Notes: generated by a model not told the origin, from the sequence alone. Positions 1-7,726 are shown, counted from the stretch's first letter. The stretch is DNA of 64,000 nucleotides from Luteibacter sp. UNCMF331Sha3.1 (GCF_900109915.1 NZ_FOBU01000001.1:626764-690763); one strand, 5' to 3'. Translations and numbers: made by a program.

Positions 1-206
1 CGCGTCGCGGCTACATCGGCTCTTCGCCGACAGACCGCAGCGCACATCGATGCGATGCCATCGCCCTACCGGAAACCGGGGCGGTGGGCCCCGGCCTGCG
101 CCAGGGCGACGAGCGGGCTATGCGATGCCATCGTCGCACCGCAACCTGCCGGGCAGCCCCCATCGTGCGCAGGGGCGACGAAACGGCCGTGCCGAACGTC
201 ATGCTT

Positions 207-222
207 GACTACAGGTGTCGTC
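207..222. promoter_or_regulatory. BlaI-type operator half of a pair (upstream copy)
   Basis: The sequence is GACTACAGGTGTCGTC. TACA and TGTC surround a GG centre, and the flanking GAC/GTC continue the dyad with one mismatch. BlaI/MecI repressors bind dyads of the form TACA-NN-TGTA. The copy lies 40-55 bp before the repressor start codon and is the weaker of two sites. Confidence 0.55.
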
Positions 223-233
223 AGGCGCACGCT

Positions 234-249
234 GCCTACACTTGTAGTC
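234..249. promoter_or_regulatory. BlaI-type operator (proximal copy)
   Basis: CTACACTTGTAG at 236-247 is a perfect dyad of the BlaI/MecI form TACA-NN-TGTA. It lies immediately before the AGGAG ribosome binding site (250-254) of the repressor gene. With the upstream copy, centred 27 bp away, it fits negative autoregulation of the repressor-protease operon. Confidence 0.65.
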
Positions 250-261
250 AGGAGTGGCGGC

Positions 262-645
262 ATGAGCAAGAAGACGATCGGCGACCAGGAGCTGGCGCTG
301 CTGCAATACATCGAGGAGGCGCCGAAGAGTTCGGTAGCCGAGGTGTGCGCCGGATACGGCGAAGCGCGCGGCCTGGCCCGTTCCACGGTGCTCACCATGA
401 TGGAACGCCTCCGCACGAAGGGTTATCTCGTCCGGCGGCGCATCGACGGCAGCTACCGCTACAGCGCGACGAACGGCACGGGCGAAGTCATGACCGGCGC
501 CGTCGCACGCTTCGTGGAGAAGACCTTGCAGGGTTCGGTATCGCCGTTCGTGGCGTGGATGTCGGAACGCGGCAAGGTCAGCGACAGTGAGCTCGCGGAG
601 CTGGAAGCGCTGGTGGACACGCTGCAACGGCGCAAGGACCGCTGA
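262..645 (+). CDS. blaI: BlaI/MecI/CopY-family transcriptional repressor
   Basis: A 127-residue winged-helix repressor of the penicillinase repressor family. The N-terminal two thirds hold the helix-turn-helix and wing (RSTVLTMMERLRTKGYL followed by a basic stretch); the C-terminal third is the dimerisation and protease-cleavage segment. The start at 262 is chosen over an in-frame start at 55 because AGGAG sits 7 bases before it and the protein begins exactly like the family (MSKKTIGDQELALLQYI). Two BlaI-type operators overlap the upstream region. The stop is followed after one base by the start of an M56 metalloprotease, the usual partner that inactivates such repressors. No beta-lactamase gene is visible in the window, so the regulated target is unknown. 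Confidence 0.9.
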   Translation: MSKKTIGDQELALLQYIEEAPKSSVAEVCAGYGEARGLARSTVLTMMERLRTKGYLVRRRIDGSYRYSATNGTGEVMTGAVARFVEKTLQGSVSPFVAWMSERGKVSDSELAELEALVDTLQRRKDR

Positions 646-646
646 C

Positions 647-2374
647 ATGGACGCCTTCCTCGAGACCCTGTTTTCACGGCTCGCGATCGCCTCGGTGCAG
701 GCGCTGCTGCTCGGCGCCCTCGTCTACGCGGTGTGCCGCCTGTTCCCGGCATTGTCCGCGGCGGCGCGCAGCTCGCTGTGGTGGTTGCTCGGCGCGCAGC
801 TCGTCGTCGGTGTCGTCTGCCCTGCCCCGTTCCAGCTGCCGCTGCTCCCGGCGGCGCCCGCGGCGGCGGTCGGTATCGTCACCGTCGACGCGGCACCGGC
901 CGCTGTCGTCGACGCGACGACGGCGACGGATGGCGGCTGGGCGGCATCGTGGCTGGCCATCGTCCTCGCGGTCTGGGCACTCGCCGTCCTCGCGCAACTC
1001 GTCGTGGCGGCCGTGCGCGGGCACCGGCTCGCCGGTGTCGTCCGCCGCGCCATGGCGCACGACGACATCCGCGTGGAAACGCTCTGCGCCCGCCGTGCAC
1101 GCGAGCTGGGCCTGCGGCGCTCGCCGCGCCTCGCCGTGTCGCCCGAGGTCGATTCGCCGCAGGTCATGGGCCTCTGGCGCCCCACGATCCTGCTGCCCGT
1201 CGACGACCGGCTCGACGACGATGAACTCGACATGGCGCTGATGCACGAGCTCGCGCACGTCCGCCGCGGCGACCTCGTACTGGGCTGGGTGCCGCTGCTC
1301 GCGCGCACGCTGTTCTTCTTCCATCCCCTCGTTCATCTCGCCACGCGCGAATACGCCCTGTGCCGCGAGGCGGCCTGCGACGCGCTCGTCGTCTCGCGCG
1401 GGCGCCAGGCGCCACGGACGTATGGACGCCTGCTTCTCCGCCTCGGCGTCGCCCCGCATCCGCATCATGCGCTGGCAGGCGCCTCGCCCACGTTCCGCAC
1501 CCTGAAAAGGAGACTCGACATGCTCGGTCAGGCAACGTCCGCACCCCATCCGTTGATCGCGTGGTCCCTCGTCGCCGTCGTCGCCCTGGTCGGCGTGACG
1601 CCATGGCGCGTCGTCGCCGCGGATGGCACCTCCACCACGCCCGTCGCGTTCGTCACCGCGCCGCCCGCACCGCCGGCTCCCGTGCAAGCGCCTCGCGCGG
1701 CGGCCCAGGTACCGGCGGCGCCCGACGCGCCCGCGCCGCCGGATGCACCCGATGCACCGCCCGCGCCTCCCGCGCCCGCGGCACCGCCCGGTGTCGCCGT
1801 CCCCGGACCGAACCGCACGCCGGACCATGCCTTCATCTTCTTCGGCGACGACATTCACGTGATGAACGGAAGCAACGTCGACTTCCAGCGTGCCGAAGCG
1901 GCACGCGACGGCAAGGGCGACTTCGTGTGGTATCGCGACGGCAAGCAGGCATGGGTGCTGAAGGACCCCGGGTACGTGAAGCGCATCCAGAAAGCGTTCG
2001 AGCGCGCCTCGGTCCCCGCGGAAAGTGGGCGGGTGAACGCCGAGAAGATGGCGAAGCTCGATCAGCAACAGGCCGTCCTCAACGAGCAGATGGCGAAGCT
2101 GGCCCAGCGCCAGGCCGAGCTCGCCGTGAAGGAAACGATGCCGATGCGCCCGACCGATCGCGCGGCGTATGCGGCCGGTCATGCCGCGATCGGCAAGGAG
2201 CAGGCCGATCTCGCGAAACGGATGGCCGCGATCGGGCAGACCCGCGCCCTCGACGGAAAGACCATGGCCGAATGGGGCCGCCAGCAGGCCGAGGCGTCGC
2301 GCAAGGCGACCGACGAAGTCAACGGGATCCTGGCGGAAGCGATCCGCAACCACGCGGCGACGGCGGTACGCTGA
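647..2374 (+). CDS. M56-family (BlaR1-like) membrane metallopeptidase with coiled-coil tail
   Basis: A 575-residue membrane protein. The first 330 residues form the BlaR1/MecR1 peptidase core: membrane segments near 10-55 and 105-125, the zinc motif HELAH at 200-204, a likely third ligand in REAACD (Glu near 241), and a last membrane segment near 303-322. BlaR1 normally continues into a penicillin-binding sensor. Here that is replaced by an Ala/Pro-rich linker (about 340-400) and a tail rich in Gln, Lys and Ala with heptad-like repeats (EQMAKLAQRQAEL and similar), probably periplasmic coiled coil. The ligand is therefore unlikely to be a beta-lactam acylating a serine. It starts one base after the repressor stop and is probably the sensor-protease of that pair. 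Confidence 0.85.
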   Translation: MDAFLETLFSRLAIASVQALLLGALVYAVCRLFPALSAAARSSLWWLLGAQLVVGVVCPAPFQLPLLPAAPAAAVGIVTVDAAPAAVVDATTATDGGWAASWLAIVLAVWALAVLAQLVVAAVRGHRLAGVVRRAMAHDDIRVETLCARRARELGLRRSPRLAVSPEVDSPQVMGLWRPTILLPVDDRLDDDELDMALMHELAHVRRGDLVLGWVPLLARTLFFFHPLVHLATREYALCREAACDALVVSRGRQAPRTYGRLLLRLGVAPHPHHALAGASPTFRTLKRRLDMLGQATSAPHPLIAWSLVAVVALVGVTPWRVVAADGTSTTPVAFVTAPPAPPAPVQAPRAAAQVPAAPDAPAPPDAPDAPPAPPAPAAPPGVAVPGPNRTPDHAFIFFGDDIHVMNGSNVDFQRAEAARDGKGDFVWYRDGKQAWVLKDPGYVKRIQKAFERASVPAESGRVNAEKMAKLDQQQAVLNEQMAKLAQRQAELAVKETMPMRPTDRAAYAAGHAAIGKEQADLAKRMAAIGQTRALDGKTMAEWGRQQAEASRKATDEVNGILAEAIRNHAATAVR

Positions 2375-2450
2375 CGTCGCCACGATGCTCCGGTATGGTG
2401 AGGGATTGGCGCGTGCGACATCGCGTCCTCCCCACCTTGCCGGAGCCATC

Positions 2451-3116
2451 ATGCGACTCGAACCCGGGACGATCGTCGAAGCCAGCGCCCTGCTCTTCGA
2501 CATGGACGGCACGCTGATCGATTCGCGTGTCGTCGTCGAGAAAATCTGGAAGCGCTGGTGCGACGAGAACGGCATCGACTGGCACGAGGTGCTGCCTCGT
2601 CTGCACGGCGTGCGGATGCTCGACTCCGTGAAGATGTTCGTGAAGCCGGGCATGGATGTCGACGCGGTCTACGAACGCCTCTACCGCGAAGAGGTCGAAG
2701 ACGTCGACGGCATCGTGCCCATTCCGGGCGCCCTCGAACTCCTCGCGTCGCTTCCGGCGGACCGCTGGACCATCGTGACGTCGGCCGACACCGTGCTCGC
2801 GACCGCGCGCCTCGGCGCCGCCGGCATCGTGCCGCCTCCGCGCATGGTCACCGGCGAGATCGTCACGCACGGCAAGCCGGACCCGGAAGGCTATCTGCTC
2901 GGCGCGGAACGCATGGGCGCGGACCCGCGGGACTGCGTGGTGTTCGAAGATGCGAAAGCGGGCATCGATGCGGGCCTTGCCGCGGGGTCGCGCGTCATCG
3001 CCATCGGTGGCGACCACACCGGCGAGGTGCCGCCCGACGTCGAATGGATAACCGACCTGACGCATCTGCGCTTCGACGGCGTGCACGAGGGGAAGGTGCG
3101 GCTGATCGTGGGGTGA
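2451..3116 (+). CDS. HAD-superfamily sugar/polyol phosphatase
   Basis: A 221-residue haloacid dehalogenase-like hydrolase of the beta-phosphoglucomutase/YfbT group. Motif I is DMDGTLID near residue 15, where the first Asp is the nucleophile and the second the acid/base. Motif II is the SADT region, and the acidic motif IV is CVVFEDAKAGIDAG. The small helical cap between motifs I and II is typical of small phosphosugar or polyol-phosphate substrates, but the substrate cannot be read from sequence. The start follows GGAG by a few bases. It is 76 bp after the M56 gene on the same strand and convergent with the next operon, so it may be cotranscribed with the protease or independent. Confidence 0.85.
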   Translation: MRLEPGTIVEASALLFDMDGTLIDSRVVVEKIWKRWCDENGIDWHEVLPRLHGVRMLDSVKMFVKPGMDVDAVYERLYREEVEDVDGIVPIPGALELLASLPADRWTIVTSADTVLATARLGAAGIVPPPRMVTGEIVTHGKPDPEGYLLGAERMGADPRDCVVFEDAKAGIDAGLAAGSRVIAIGGDHTGEVPPDVEWITDLTHLRFDGVHEGKVRLIVG

Positions 3117-3166
3117 CGGGCCGCCGTGCGGGAGCCACCGTAGCGGCCCCGGCGACACGCGCGGCG

Positions 3167-4600
3167 TCAGTAGACGTCGCGGCGGTAGCGCCCGCTCGCC
3201 GCGAGTGCATTGACCCTGTCGTCGCCGAGGACGGTTCGCAACGCGGCATCGACACCCGGCGCCATGCCGTCGAGGCTCCCGCACACATAGACGCTGGCGC
3301 CCTCGTCGACGTAGCGACGCAGCGCATCCGCCGACGCGCGCAGCCGATCCTGCACGTATCGCTCGCTGCCGCCGTCGCGCGACCACACCAGGTCGAGTCG
3401 CTCGATACGGCCTTGTGCGCGCCAGCGCTCCAGCTCGTCCACGTGCAGCCGATCCACGGCCGCATGGCGTTCGCCGAAGACGAGCCAGTTGCGGTGATGC
3501 CCCGATGCGAGGCGCGCCTTCAGCAACGCGCGCAATCCCGCGATGCCGGTACCGTTGCCGATCAGGACGACCGGCCGGTCGTCGGCAGGCGGGTGGAATC
3601 CGGCGTTGGTGCGTACGCGCAGATCGATCGCGTCGCCCGGTACCGCATGCCCGGTCAGCCAGCCGGAGCCGAGGCCCAACGCCCCGTCCTTGCCTCGCAT
3701 CTGCCGGACCACGAGGTGCAACGCCCCATCCGCCGGTAGCGACGCGATGGAGTACTCGCGGTGCGGCCATACCGTCGAGTCGCCGCGATGGCGTCGCGGC
3801 CCGATCTCGGCGATGTCGCCCGCCTGCCAGTCGAGGTGCGCCGCGTCGGGCGGCGCGAGCGCGACGTGGTAGCACGGCGCGCCTTCGCTGCCGGGATTGA
3901 GCAAGGTGCGCTCGACCAGTCGCCATCGCTGGTACGCCGGCCGGCTCCAGTCGGCGAGACCCGTCGTACCGGCCAGGTGCGCCACGTGGTGTTGCCAGTG
4001 GCGAAGGCTGCCCTCGTCGCCGTTATCCACCTCGACGCGATCGAACAGCGGCATCGCGCCGTTCGTGCGCAACCAGCCGTCGAGTTCGCGCCCGAACGCA
4101 CAGAAGTCGTCGTAGTCGCGGTCGCCGAGCGCGAGCACGCCATAGGAGAGGCCCGCCAGCGGCAGGGGCGACCGCATCGCTTCGCCACGAAAGCGCGTCG
4201 CGGCATCCGGCGCGTCACCTTCACCGGTGGTGCTCGCGATGAAGAGCGCGCGCGTCGCTTCGGCGAGTCGTGCGGGCGTCAATGCATCGATGTTCCGCAC
4301 GTCGACGGCGAGCCCACCGGCGCGGAGCTCGTCGGCGGTCTTCGCCGCCAGCTCCGTGGCGAATCCTGTCTGCGACGCGTGGACGATCAGGACACCGCCG
4401 GGATCGCGCGTAACGTGACGCGCGCCGCGCCGCCCCATCCACACCGCGAAGCCAAGCCACGCGAGCACAAGGCCGCCCGCCGTCGCCAGATGTGTGCCGG
4501 AAGGCGGCGAGACGGCCGAGGCATCCTGCAGGCGCCAGCAGAGCGCGAGCGCGATCAGCAGCACCACGCCGATACCGAGTTGGCCGGCGATCGCCCTCAC
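3167..4600 (-). CDS. Membrane-anchored flavodoxin/FAD reductase (sulfite-reductase flavoprotein-like)
   Basis: A 477-residue diflavin reductase. Two N-terminal membrane helices (about 3-22 and 35-55) precede a flavodoxin domain (HASQTGFATELAAK near 72, STTGEG, ALGDRDYDDFCAFG) and an FAD/NADPH domain of the ferredoxin-NADP reductase fold (REYSIAS, IGNGTGIAGLRALL, VYVCGSLDGM). It ends in an aromatic residue, as in NADPH-dependent diflavin reductases. GTG at 4600 is taken as the start because GTGA overlaps the apbE stop, indicating coupling. Full-length relatives carry a whole PepSY module in the membrane part; here PepSY is a separate gene of the same operon. It probably moves electrons from cytoplasmic NADPH into the membrane for the periplasmic flavoprotein encoded upstream. 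Confidence 0.85.
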   Translation of the reverse strand: MRAIAGQLGIGVVLLIALALCWRLQDASAVSPPSGTHLATAGGLVLAWLGFAVWMGRRGARHVTRDPGGVLIVHASQTGFATELAAKTADELRAGGLAVDVRNIDALTPARLAEATRALFIASTTGEGDAPDAATRFRGEAMRSPLPLAGLSYGVLALGDRDYDDFCAFGRELDGWLRTNGAMPLFDRVEVDNGDEGSLRHWQHHVAHLAGTTGLADWSRPAYQRWRLVERTLLNPGSEGAPCYHVALAPPDAAHLDWQAGDIAEIGPRRHRGDSTVWPHREYSIASLPADGALHLVVRQMRGKDGALGLGSGWLTGHAVPGDAIDLRVRTNAGFHPPADDRPVVLIGNGTGIAGLRALLKARLASGHHRNWLVFGERHAAVDRLHVDELERWRAQGRIERLDLVWSRDGGSERYVQDRLRASADALRRYVDEGASVYVCGSLDGMAPGVDAALRTVLGDDRVNALAASGRYRRDVY

Positions 4601-5625
4601 GATTTCAGCGACGCCACGAAGGCCGGCGACGCCCGCTCTTCGAACCGGCCATCCGCGCCGTAGAGGATGAACAGCACGGCGATACCATGCCGCTTCGCAT
4701 AGGCCATGCCCTCCTCGGGCCCGAGCACCGTCATCGTGGTGCCAAGCGAATCGGCGTGCATGCAATCGTCCGCGACGACGCTCACCGAAGCCACGCGATG
4801 CGCCACCGGATAACCCGTGCGCGGGTCGATGTGGTGGGAATAGAACGCGCCGCCGCTGCGAAAGAAGTGGCGGTAGTCGCCCGACGTGGCGATCGCCCGG
4901 TCGCGGAGCGACACGATGCGCCCGACCTCGTCGGGATCGTCCACCGCGCCCGACGCCGCGCCCGGGCGCTCGATGCCGACGTGCCACGGCGATCCGTCGG
5001 GTTTGCGACCGTGCGCGCGCAACTCGCCGCCGACTTCCACGAGATATGCGCGCACGTGCGAGCGGTCGAGGAATCGCGCGATCTGGTCGACGCCGAAGCC
5101 CTTCGCGACCGACGACAGATCCACGTACGCGCCGCCCGGCTGAAACGCACGACGCGTCGCCGCGTCGAGCCGGATGCGCGACCAGCCCACGCGCTTGCGC
5201 GCCACCGCGATCGCAGCGGCATCCGGCGCTTCGTGCGCGCGCCGGTCGGGGCCGAAGCCCCAGAGGTTCACGAGCGGACCCACCGTCGGGTCATAGGCAC
5301 CGCCGGACGCCTTCGCGAGATCGAGCGCGTAGCTCAGCACGGCGAAGAACTCCGGCGGAAGCGTGTGCCACGTGCCGGCCGGTGCACGATTGAACCGGCT
5401 GAGGTCGGAGTCGGCCTCGTACGTGCTCATCTGCGCGACGACGCGATCCACCTCGAGCTGGATGCCGCGTTCGATGGCACGATCGTCCGCACCGTCGGGC
5501 AATACGGCATTGACGGACCAGGTGCTGCCCATGGTCTCGCCTTCGAACCGGCGCACGTCGGTGCCGTGCGCCGCGCAGACGACGAGCCCGAGAACGAGGC
5601 CGGACAGCCGCATCAGCCGTTTCAT
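4597..5625 (-). CDS. apbE: FAD:protein FMN transferase
   Basis: A 342-residue ApbE-family enzyme with an N-terminal signal peptide (MKRLMRLSGLVLGLVVCAAHG), so it acts in the periplasm. It transfers FMN from FAD to a Thr or Ser of a target protein through a phosphodiester bond. Family landmarks are present: GETMGSTW near 29, VDLSSVAKGFGVDQIA, IATSGDY, HHIDPRTGYPV, and the Mg-binding CMHADSLGTTMTVLG segment. It lies in the middle of a five-gene operon. The obvious substrate is the DUF2271 protein two genes upstream, which contains DGVSGAT, the flavinylation consensus. The gene is followed with a 4-base overlap by the membrane diflavin reductase. Confidence 0.95.
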   Translation of the reverse strand: MKRLMRLSGLVLGLVVCAAHGTDVRRFEGETMGSTWSVNAVLPDGADDRAIERGIQLEVDRVVAQMSTYEADSDLSRFNRAPAGTWHTLPPEFFAVLSYALDLAKASGGAYDPTVGPLVNLWGFGPDRRAHEAPDAAAIAVARKRVGWSRIRLDAATRRAFQPGGAYVDLSSVAKGFGVDQIARFLDRSHVRAYLVEVGGELRAHGRKPDGSPWHVGIERPGAASGAVDDPDEVGRIVSLRDRAIATSGDYRHFFRSGGAFYSHHIDPRTGYPVAHRVASVSVVADDCMHADSLGTTMTVLGPEEGMAYAKRHGIAVLFILYGADGRFEERASPAFVASLKS

Positions 5626-5631
5626 CGTCGT

Positions 5632-6441
5632 TTACTGCGGCAGCACTTCCAGCGTCGCCGTATAGGCGAGCCGGCGCTGCGTGGCGTCTTTCACCGACGT
5701 CTTCGCGTCCTCGGTCGACGCGTTCACCCAGTACATGCCGGCTTCCGGCCACGTGAAGCTGAACCTGCCGTCCTTGTCCGTCGTGGTGTCCAGTTCGTCC
5801 TGCTTGTTGCGGTAGCGCGTGCCGCCGTCGATGGCGACGACCTTGAGGTTCGCCGCCGGCTTGCCGTCGATGAGCAGCTGGAACGTCGCCTTCTCGCCCG
5901 CCATGAGGTCGTTCGGCTTCGTGACCGGCACGAGCTCCAGCCCCTTGTTGGTGGGCTTGAGCGCACCGTCGCTCGGCGAGCCCTGGGTCACGAACGTCTC
6001 CACGCGCGACGACATCTCGCTGACCTGCACGTTTTTCGCGCCAGCCGGGATCGCCGCCTTCAGTTCGGCAGGCGTGCCACGCCAGCGCTTCTTCTTGCCG
6101 TCGACCTCGTAGCTGGCGAACACGCCCTGGTTGACCAGCGCGAGGCGATAGGTGCCCTTCTGCGGCACGGCCAGGTCGAACGTGCTGCGGTACTTGCCCG
6201 TCGCTTCGTTCTCCGGCTTCACCGTCGAACCGTCGGGTGCGGTGATGACGAGCTGGTCGAGGCGGGCCGGAAAGTGGTCGGGGTAATACAGATCGTTGGA
6301 GACAGCGGCGTCCACCGTCACCCAGGCGTCGTCGCCGGAGATCACGGTGGCGGACGGCACCATCCACATCTTGTGCGCCTGCGCGGCGGCGGGCAGGACG
6401 AGGGCGGCGCAAAGGACCGCGCGTGCGAGAGCGTGCTTCAT
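5632..6441 (-). CDS. DUF4198 periplasmic protein (nickel/cobalt-transport-associated family)
   Basis: A 269-residue exported protein with a clear signal peptide (MKHALARAVLCAALVLPAAAQAHKMWM). The mature N-terminus His-Lys-Met-Trp is typical of DUF4198/GH25-type proteins found beside metal uptake systems. The body looks like two beta-sandwich domains, the second resembling a carboxypeptidase-regulatory fold (DGKPAANLKVVAIDGGTRY, TDKDGRFSFTWPEAGMYWV). Its molecular role is not established. Co-occurrence with PepSY, DUF2271 and ApbE suggests it binds a metal or ligand at the periplasmic face of the electron-transfer module. It starts 14 bp after the DUF2271 stop and ends 6 bp before apbE. Confidence 0.85.
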   Translation of the reverse strand: MKHALARAVLCAALVLPAAAQAHKMWMVPSATVISGDDAWVTVDAAVSNDLYYPDHFPARLDQLVITAPDGSTVKPENEATGKYRSTFDLAVPQKGTYRLALVNQGVFASYEVDGKKKRWRGTPAELKAAIPAGAKNVQVSEMSSRVETFVTQGSPSDGALKPTNKGLELVPVTKPNDLMAGEKATFQLLIDGKPAANLKVVAIDGGTRYRNKQDELDTTTDKDGRFSFTWPEAGMYWVNASTEDAKTSVKDATQRRLAYTATLEVLPQ

Positions 6442-6455
6442 CGGGAGGCTCCGTG

Positions 6456-6977
6456 TCAGGGATTGATGTCGAGGCTGATCTGGCCGAGCTCTTCGCCGCC
6501 CTTCGCGAAGAGGTGCTGGGGCGTCTTCGCCGGCCAGTCGAAAGCGATGCGCTGCGTATCGTGGCCACCGACTTCGCGGGCGGCCTCCACGACGAGTTCG
6601 TAATGCCCGGGCGCGAGCGTGCCGAGTGGCGCCTTGCCGTCGGTGAAGTGCAACTGGTGCTGGCCGGCGGGACGCGTGGCGCCCGACACGCCGTCGATCG
6701 GCATCGTCTGGTCGCGTCCGCCGCGGCGCCACCACTGCCGCATGTCTTTGAGCCACTTGGTGCCCTCGCCGTCGCCCTTCTTCATCTCGTACCAGACCGC
6801 GAGGTTGGCGACCGTGGCGTTGTCCCGCTCGATCCAGACGGCCACGTAGGGGCGGTGATACTCGCTCACCTTCAGCGTGGGGATCTCCACGGTGATGTTC
6901 ATGTCCGCGGCGCGGACCGGCACGGCAAACGCGAGGCACAGGGCGAACGGCAAAAGTCGGCGCATGAGTAAGTCCAT
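6456..6977 (-). CDS. DUF2271 periplasmic protein, predicted ApbE-flavinylated electron carrier
   Basis: A 173-residue exported protein: a signal peptide to about residue 24 (RRLLPFALCLAFAVPVRAAD), then one beta-rich DUF2271 domain. Residues 95-101 read DGVSGAT (bases 6675-6695), an exact match to the D-x-x-S/T-G-A-T/S flavinylation motif, so Thr101 is the predicted FMN attachment site. ApbE is encoded in the same operon. The start at 6977 shares one base with the PepSY stop (TGATG), which favours it over the internal ATG at 6965. The Trp- and Arg-rich segment before the motif (MRQWWRRGGRDQ) may help hold the flavin phosphate. I infer that it relays electrons from the membrane to a periplasmic acceptor such as ferric iron. 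Confidence 0.85.
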   Translation of the reverse strand: MDLLMRRLLPFALCLAFAVPVRAADMNITVEIPTLKVSEYHRPYVAVWIERDNATVANLAVWYEMKKGDGEGTKWLKDMRQWWRRGGRDQTMPIDGVSGATRPAGQHQLHFTDGKAPLGTLAPGHYELVVEAAREVGGHDTQRIAFDWPAKTPQHLFAKGGEELGQISLDINP

Positions 6978-7600
6978 CAGTGGATGAAAACGAGTGCGAG
7001 CACCACAGGGAGCACGAAACCGAGCGCGACCATCGGCCACGTCATGCCACGCTGGCCCGCGTGCATCTTGAGCAGCAAGAGGCCGGTGATCGCGAAGACC
7101 AGGCAGGCCAGCGCGAACGCGTCGATGAACCAGCTCCACACGGGACCCGTGTTGCGCCCTTTGTGCAGGTCGTTGAGATAGGCGAGCCAGCCGCGATCGG
7201 TGACCTCCGACTGCACCTCGCCGCTTTCGCGGTCGATGCTGACCCAGCCATCGCCACCCGGGCGCGGCAGCGATACATACACCTCGTCGTCGCTCCACTC
7301 GCCGCCGCGGCCTTCGATGGCGAGGCCGGTGCTGTCGCGCACGAACGACGCCACGGACGGTGGCACCGCCGCGCCCCTGGCGTGCTCGCCACCGAGCTGC
7401 CCCCGCAGCGGCGCCGGCAGCGTGGCGGCATGTCGCGTCGCCTGCGGGGACGCTTCGATGCGCGCGGCGTGGTTCAGCGTGAATCCCGTGACGGAGAACA
7501 GGAGCAGCACGACGAGCGACACCGCCGAACTGATCCAGTGCCAGCGGTGCAGGTGCTTGAGCCAAAACGCGCGGCGTTGCCGGTCGACGGTGTCGCGCAT
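6977..7600 (-). CDS. PepSY-associated TM protein
   Basis: A 207-residue membrane protein of the short PepSY_TM_like group. The basic start RQRRAFWLKHLHRWHWISS leads into a first helix (about 22-42). A roughly 100-residue periplasmic PepSY-like loop follows (VYVSLPRPGGDGWVSIDRESG, then WLAYLNDLHKGRNTGPVW), with two or three C-terminal helices. The His residues at the membrane borders could bind haem, as proposed for larger PepSY reductases. ATG at 7600 is chosen; an upstream TTG at 7657 would run over the putative Fur box. It is the first gene of a five-gene operon with overlapping or near-abutting joints, transcribed divergently from a two-component system. Confidence 0.85.
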   Translation of the reverse strand: MRDTVDRQRRAFWLKHLHRWHWISSAVSLVVLLLFSVTGFTLNHAARIEASPQATRHAATLPAPLRGQLGGEHARGAAVPPSVASFVRDSTGLAIEGRGGEWSDDEVYVSLPRPGGDGWVSIDRESGEVQSEVTDRGWLAYLNDLHKGRNTGPVWSWFIDAFALACLVFAITGLLLLKMHAGQRGMTWPMVALGFVLPVVLALVFIH

Positions 7601-7655
7601 GTGCTGGAACGCCCCTTTGGAAACACGGTTTCGACGATCGTGGATGGTAAACCAC

Positions 7656-7674
7656 AATGCGAATCGTTCGCAAT
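7656..7674. promoter_or_regulatory. Putative Fur box / operator
   Basis: AATGCGAATCGTTCGCAAT is a 19-bp 9-1-9 dyad with 7 of 9 positions matching between arms; the core TGCGAA-TCG-TTCGCA is perfect. The length and AATGCGAAT arm resemble Fur boxes of high-GC gammaproteobacteria. It lies 56 bp upstream of the PepSY start, between divergent operons. Iron control is plausible for a membrane flavin-reductase operon but is inferred. Confidence 0.5.
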
Positions 7675-7685
7675 TGGCACCTCCG

Positions 7686-7704
7686 ATGCAATTGGAAATT
7701 GCAT
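7686..7704. promoter_or_regulatory. Perfect 19-bp dyad in the divergent promoter region
   Basis: ATGCAATTGGAAATTGCAT has perfect 8-bp arms around GGA. Its centre is 30 bp from that of the neighbouring Fur-like dyad and about 44 bp from the response-regulator start. It could be a second metalloregulator site or an autoregulatory site for the response regulator. Confidence 0.45.
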
Positions 7705-7726
7705 GCGCGGCCCCGGTGCGGGAGCG

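Noticed and set aside
11-202. 63-codon minus-strand ORF beginning MTFGTAVSSPLRTM
   Set aside because: It lies in a GC-rich, partly repeated intergenic stretch, overlaps the blaI promoter region, has no ribosome binding site and resembles no family.
4492-6603. Very long plus-strand ORF (703 codons) opposite the apbE and DUF4198 genes
   Set aside because: Antisense shadow of high-GC coding sequence; composition is Arg/His-rich and the opposite strand has two well-supported genes.
7601-7657. TTG start giving a longer PepSY protein
   Set aside because: It would place coding sequence over the putative Fur box and lacks a ribosome binding site; ATG 7600 fits the family.
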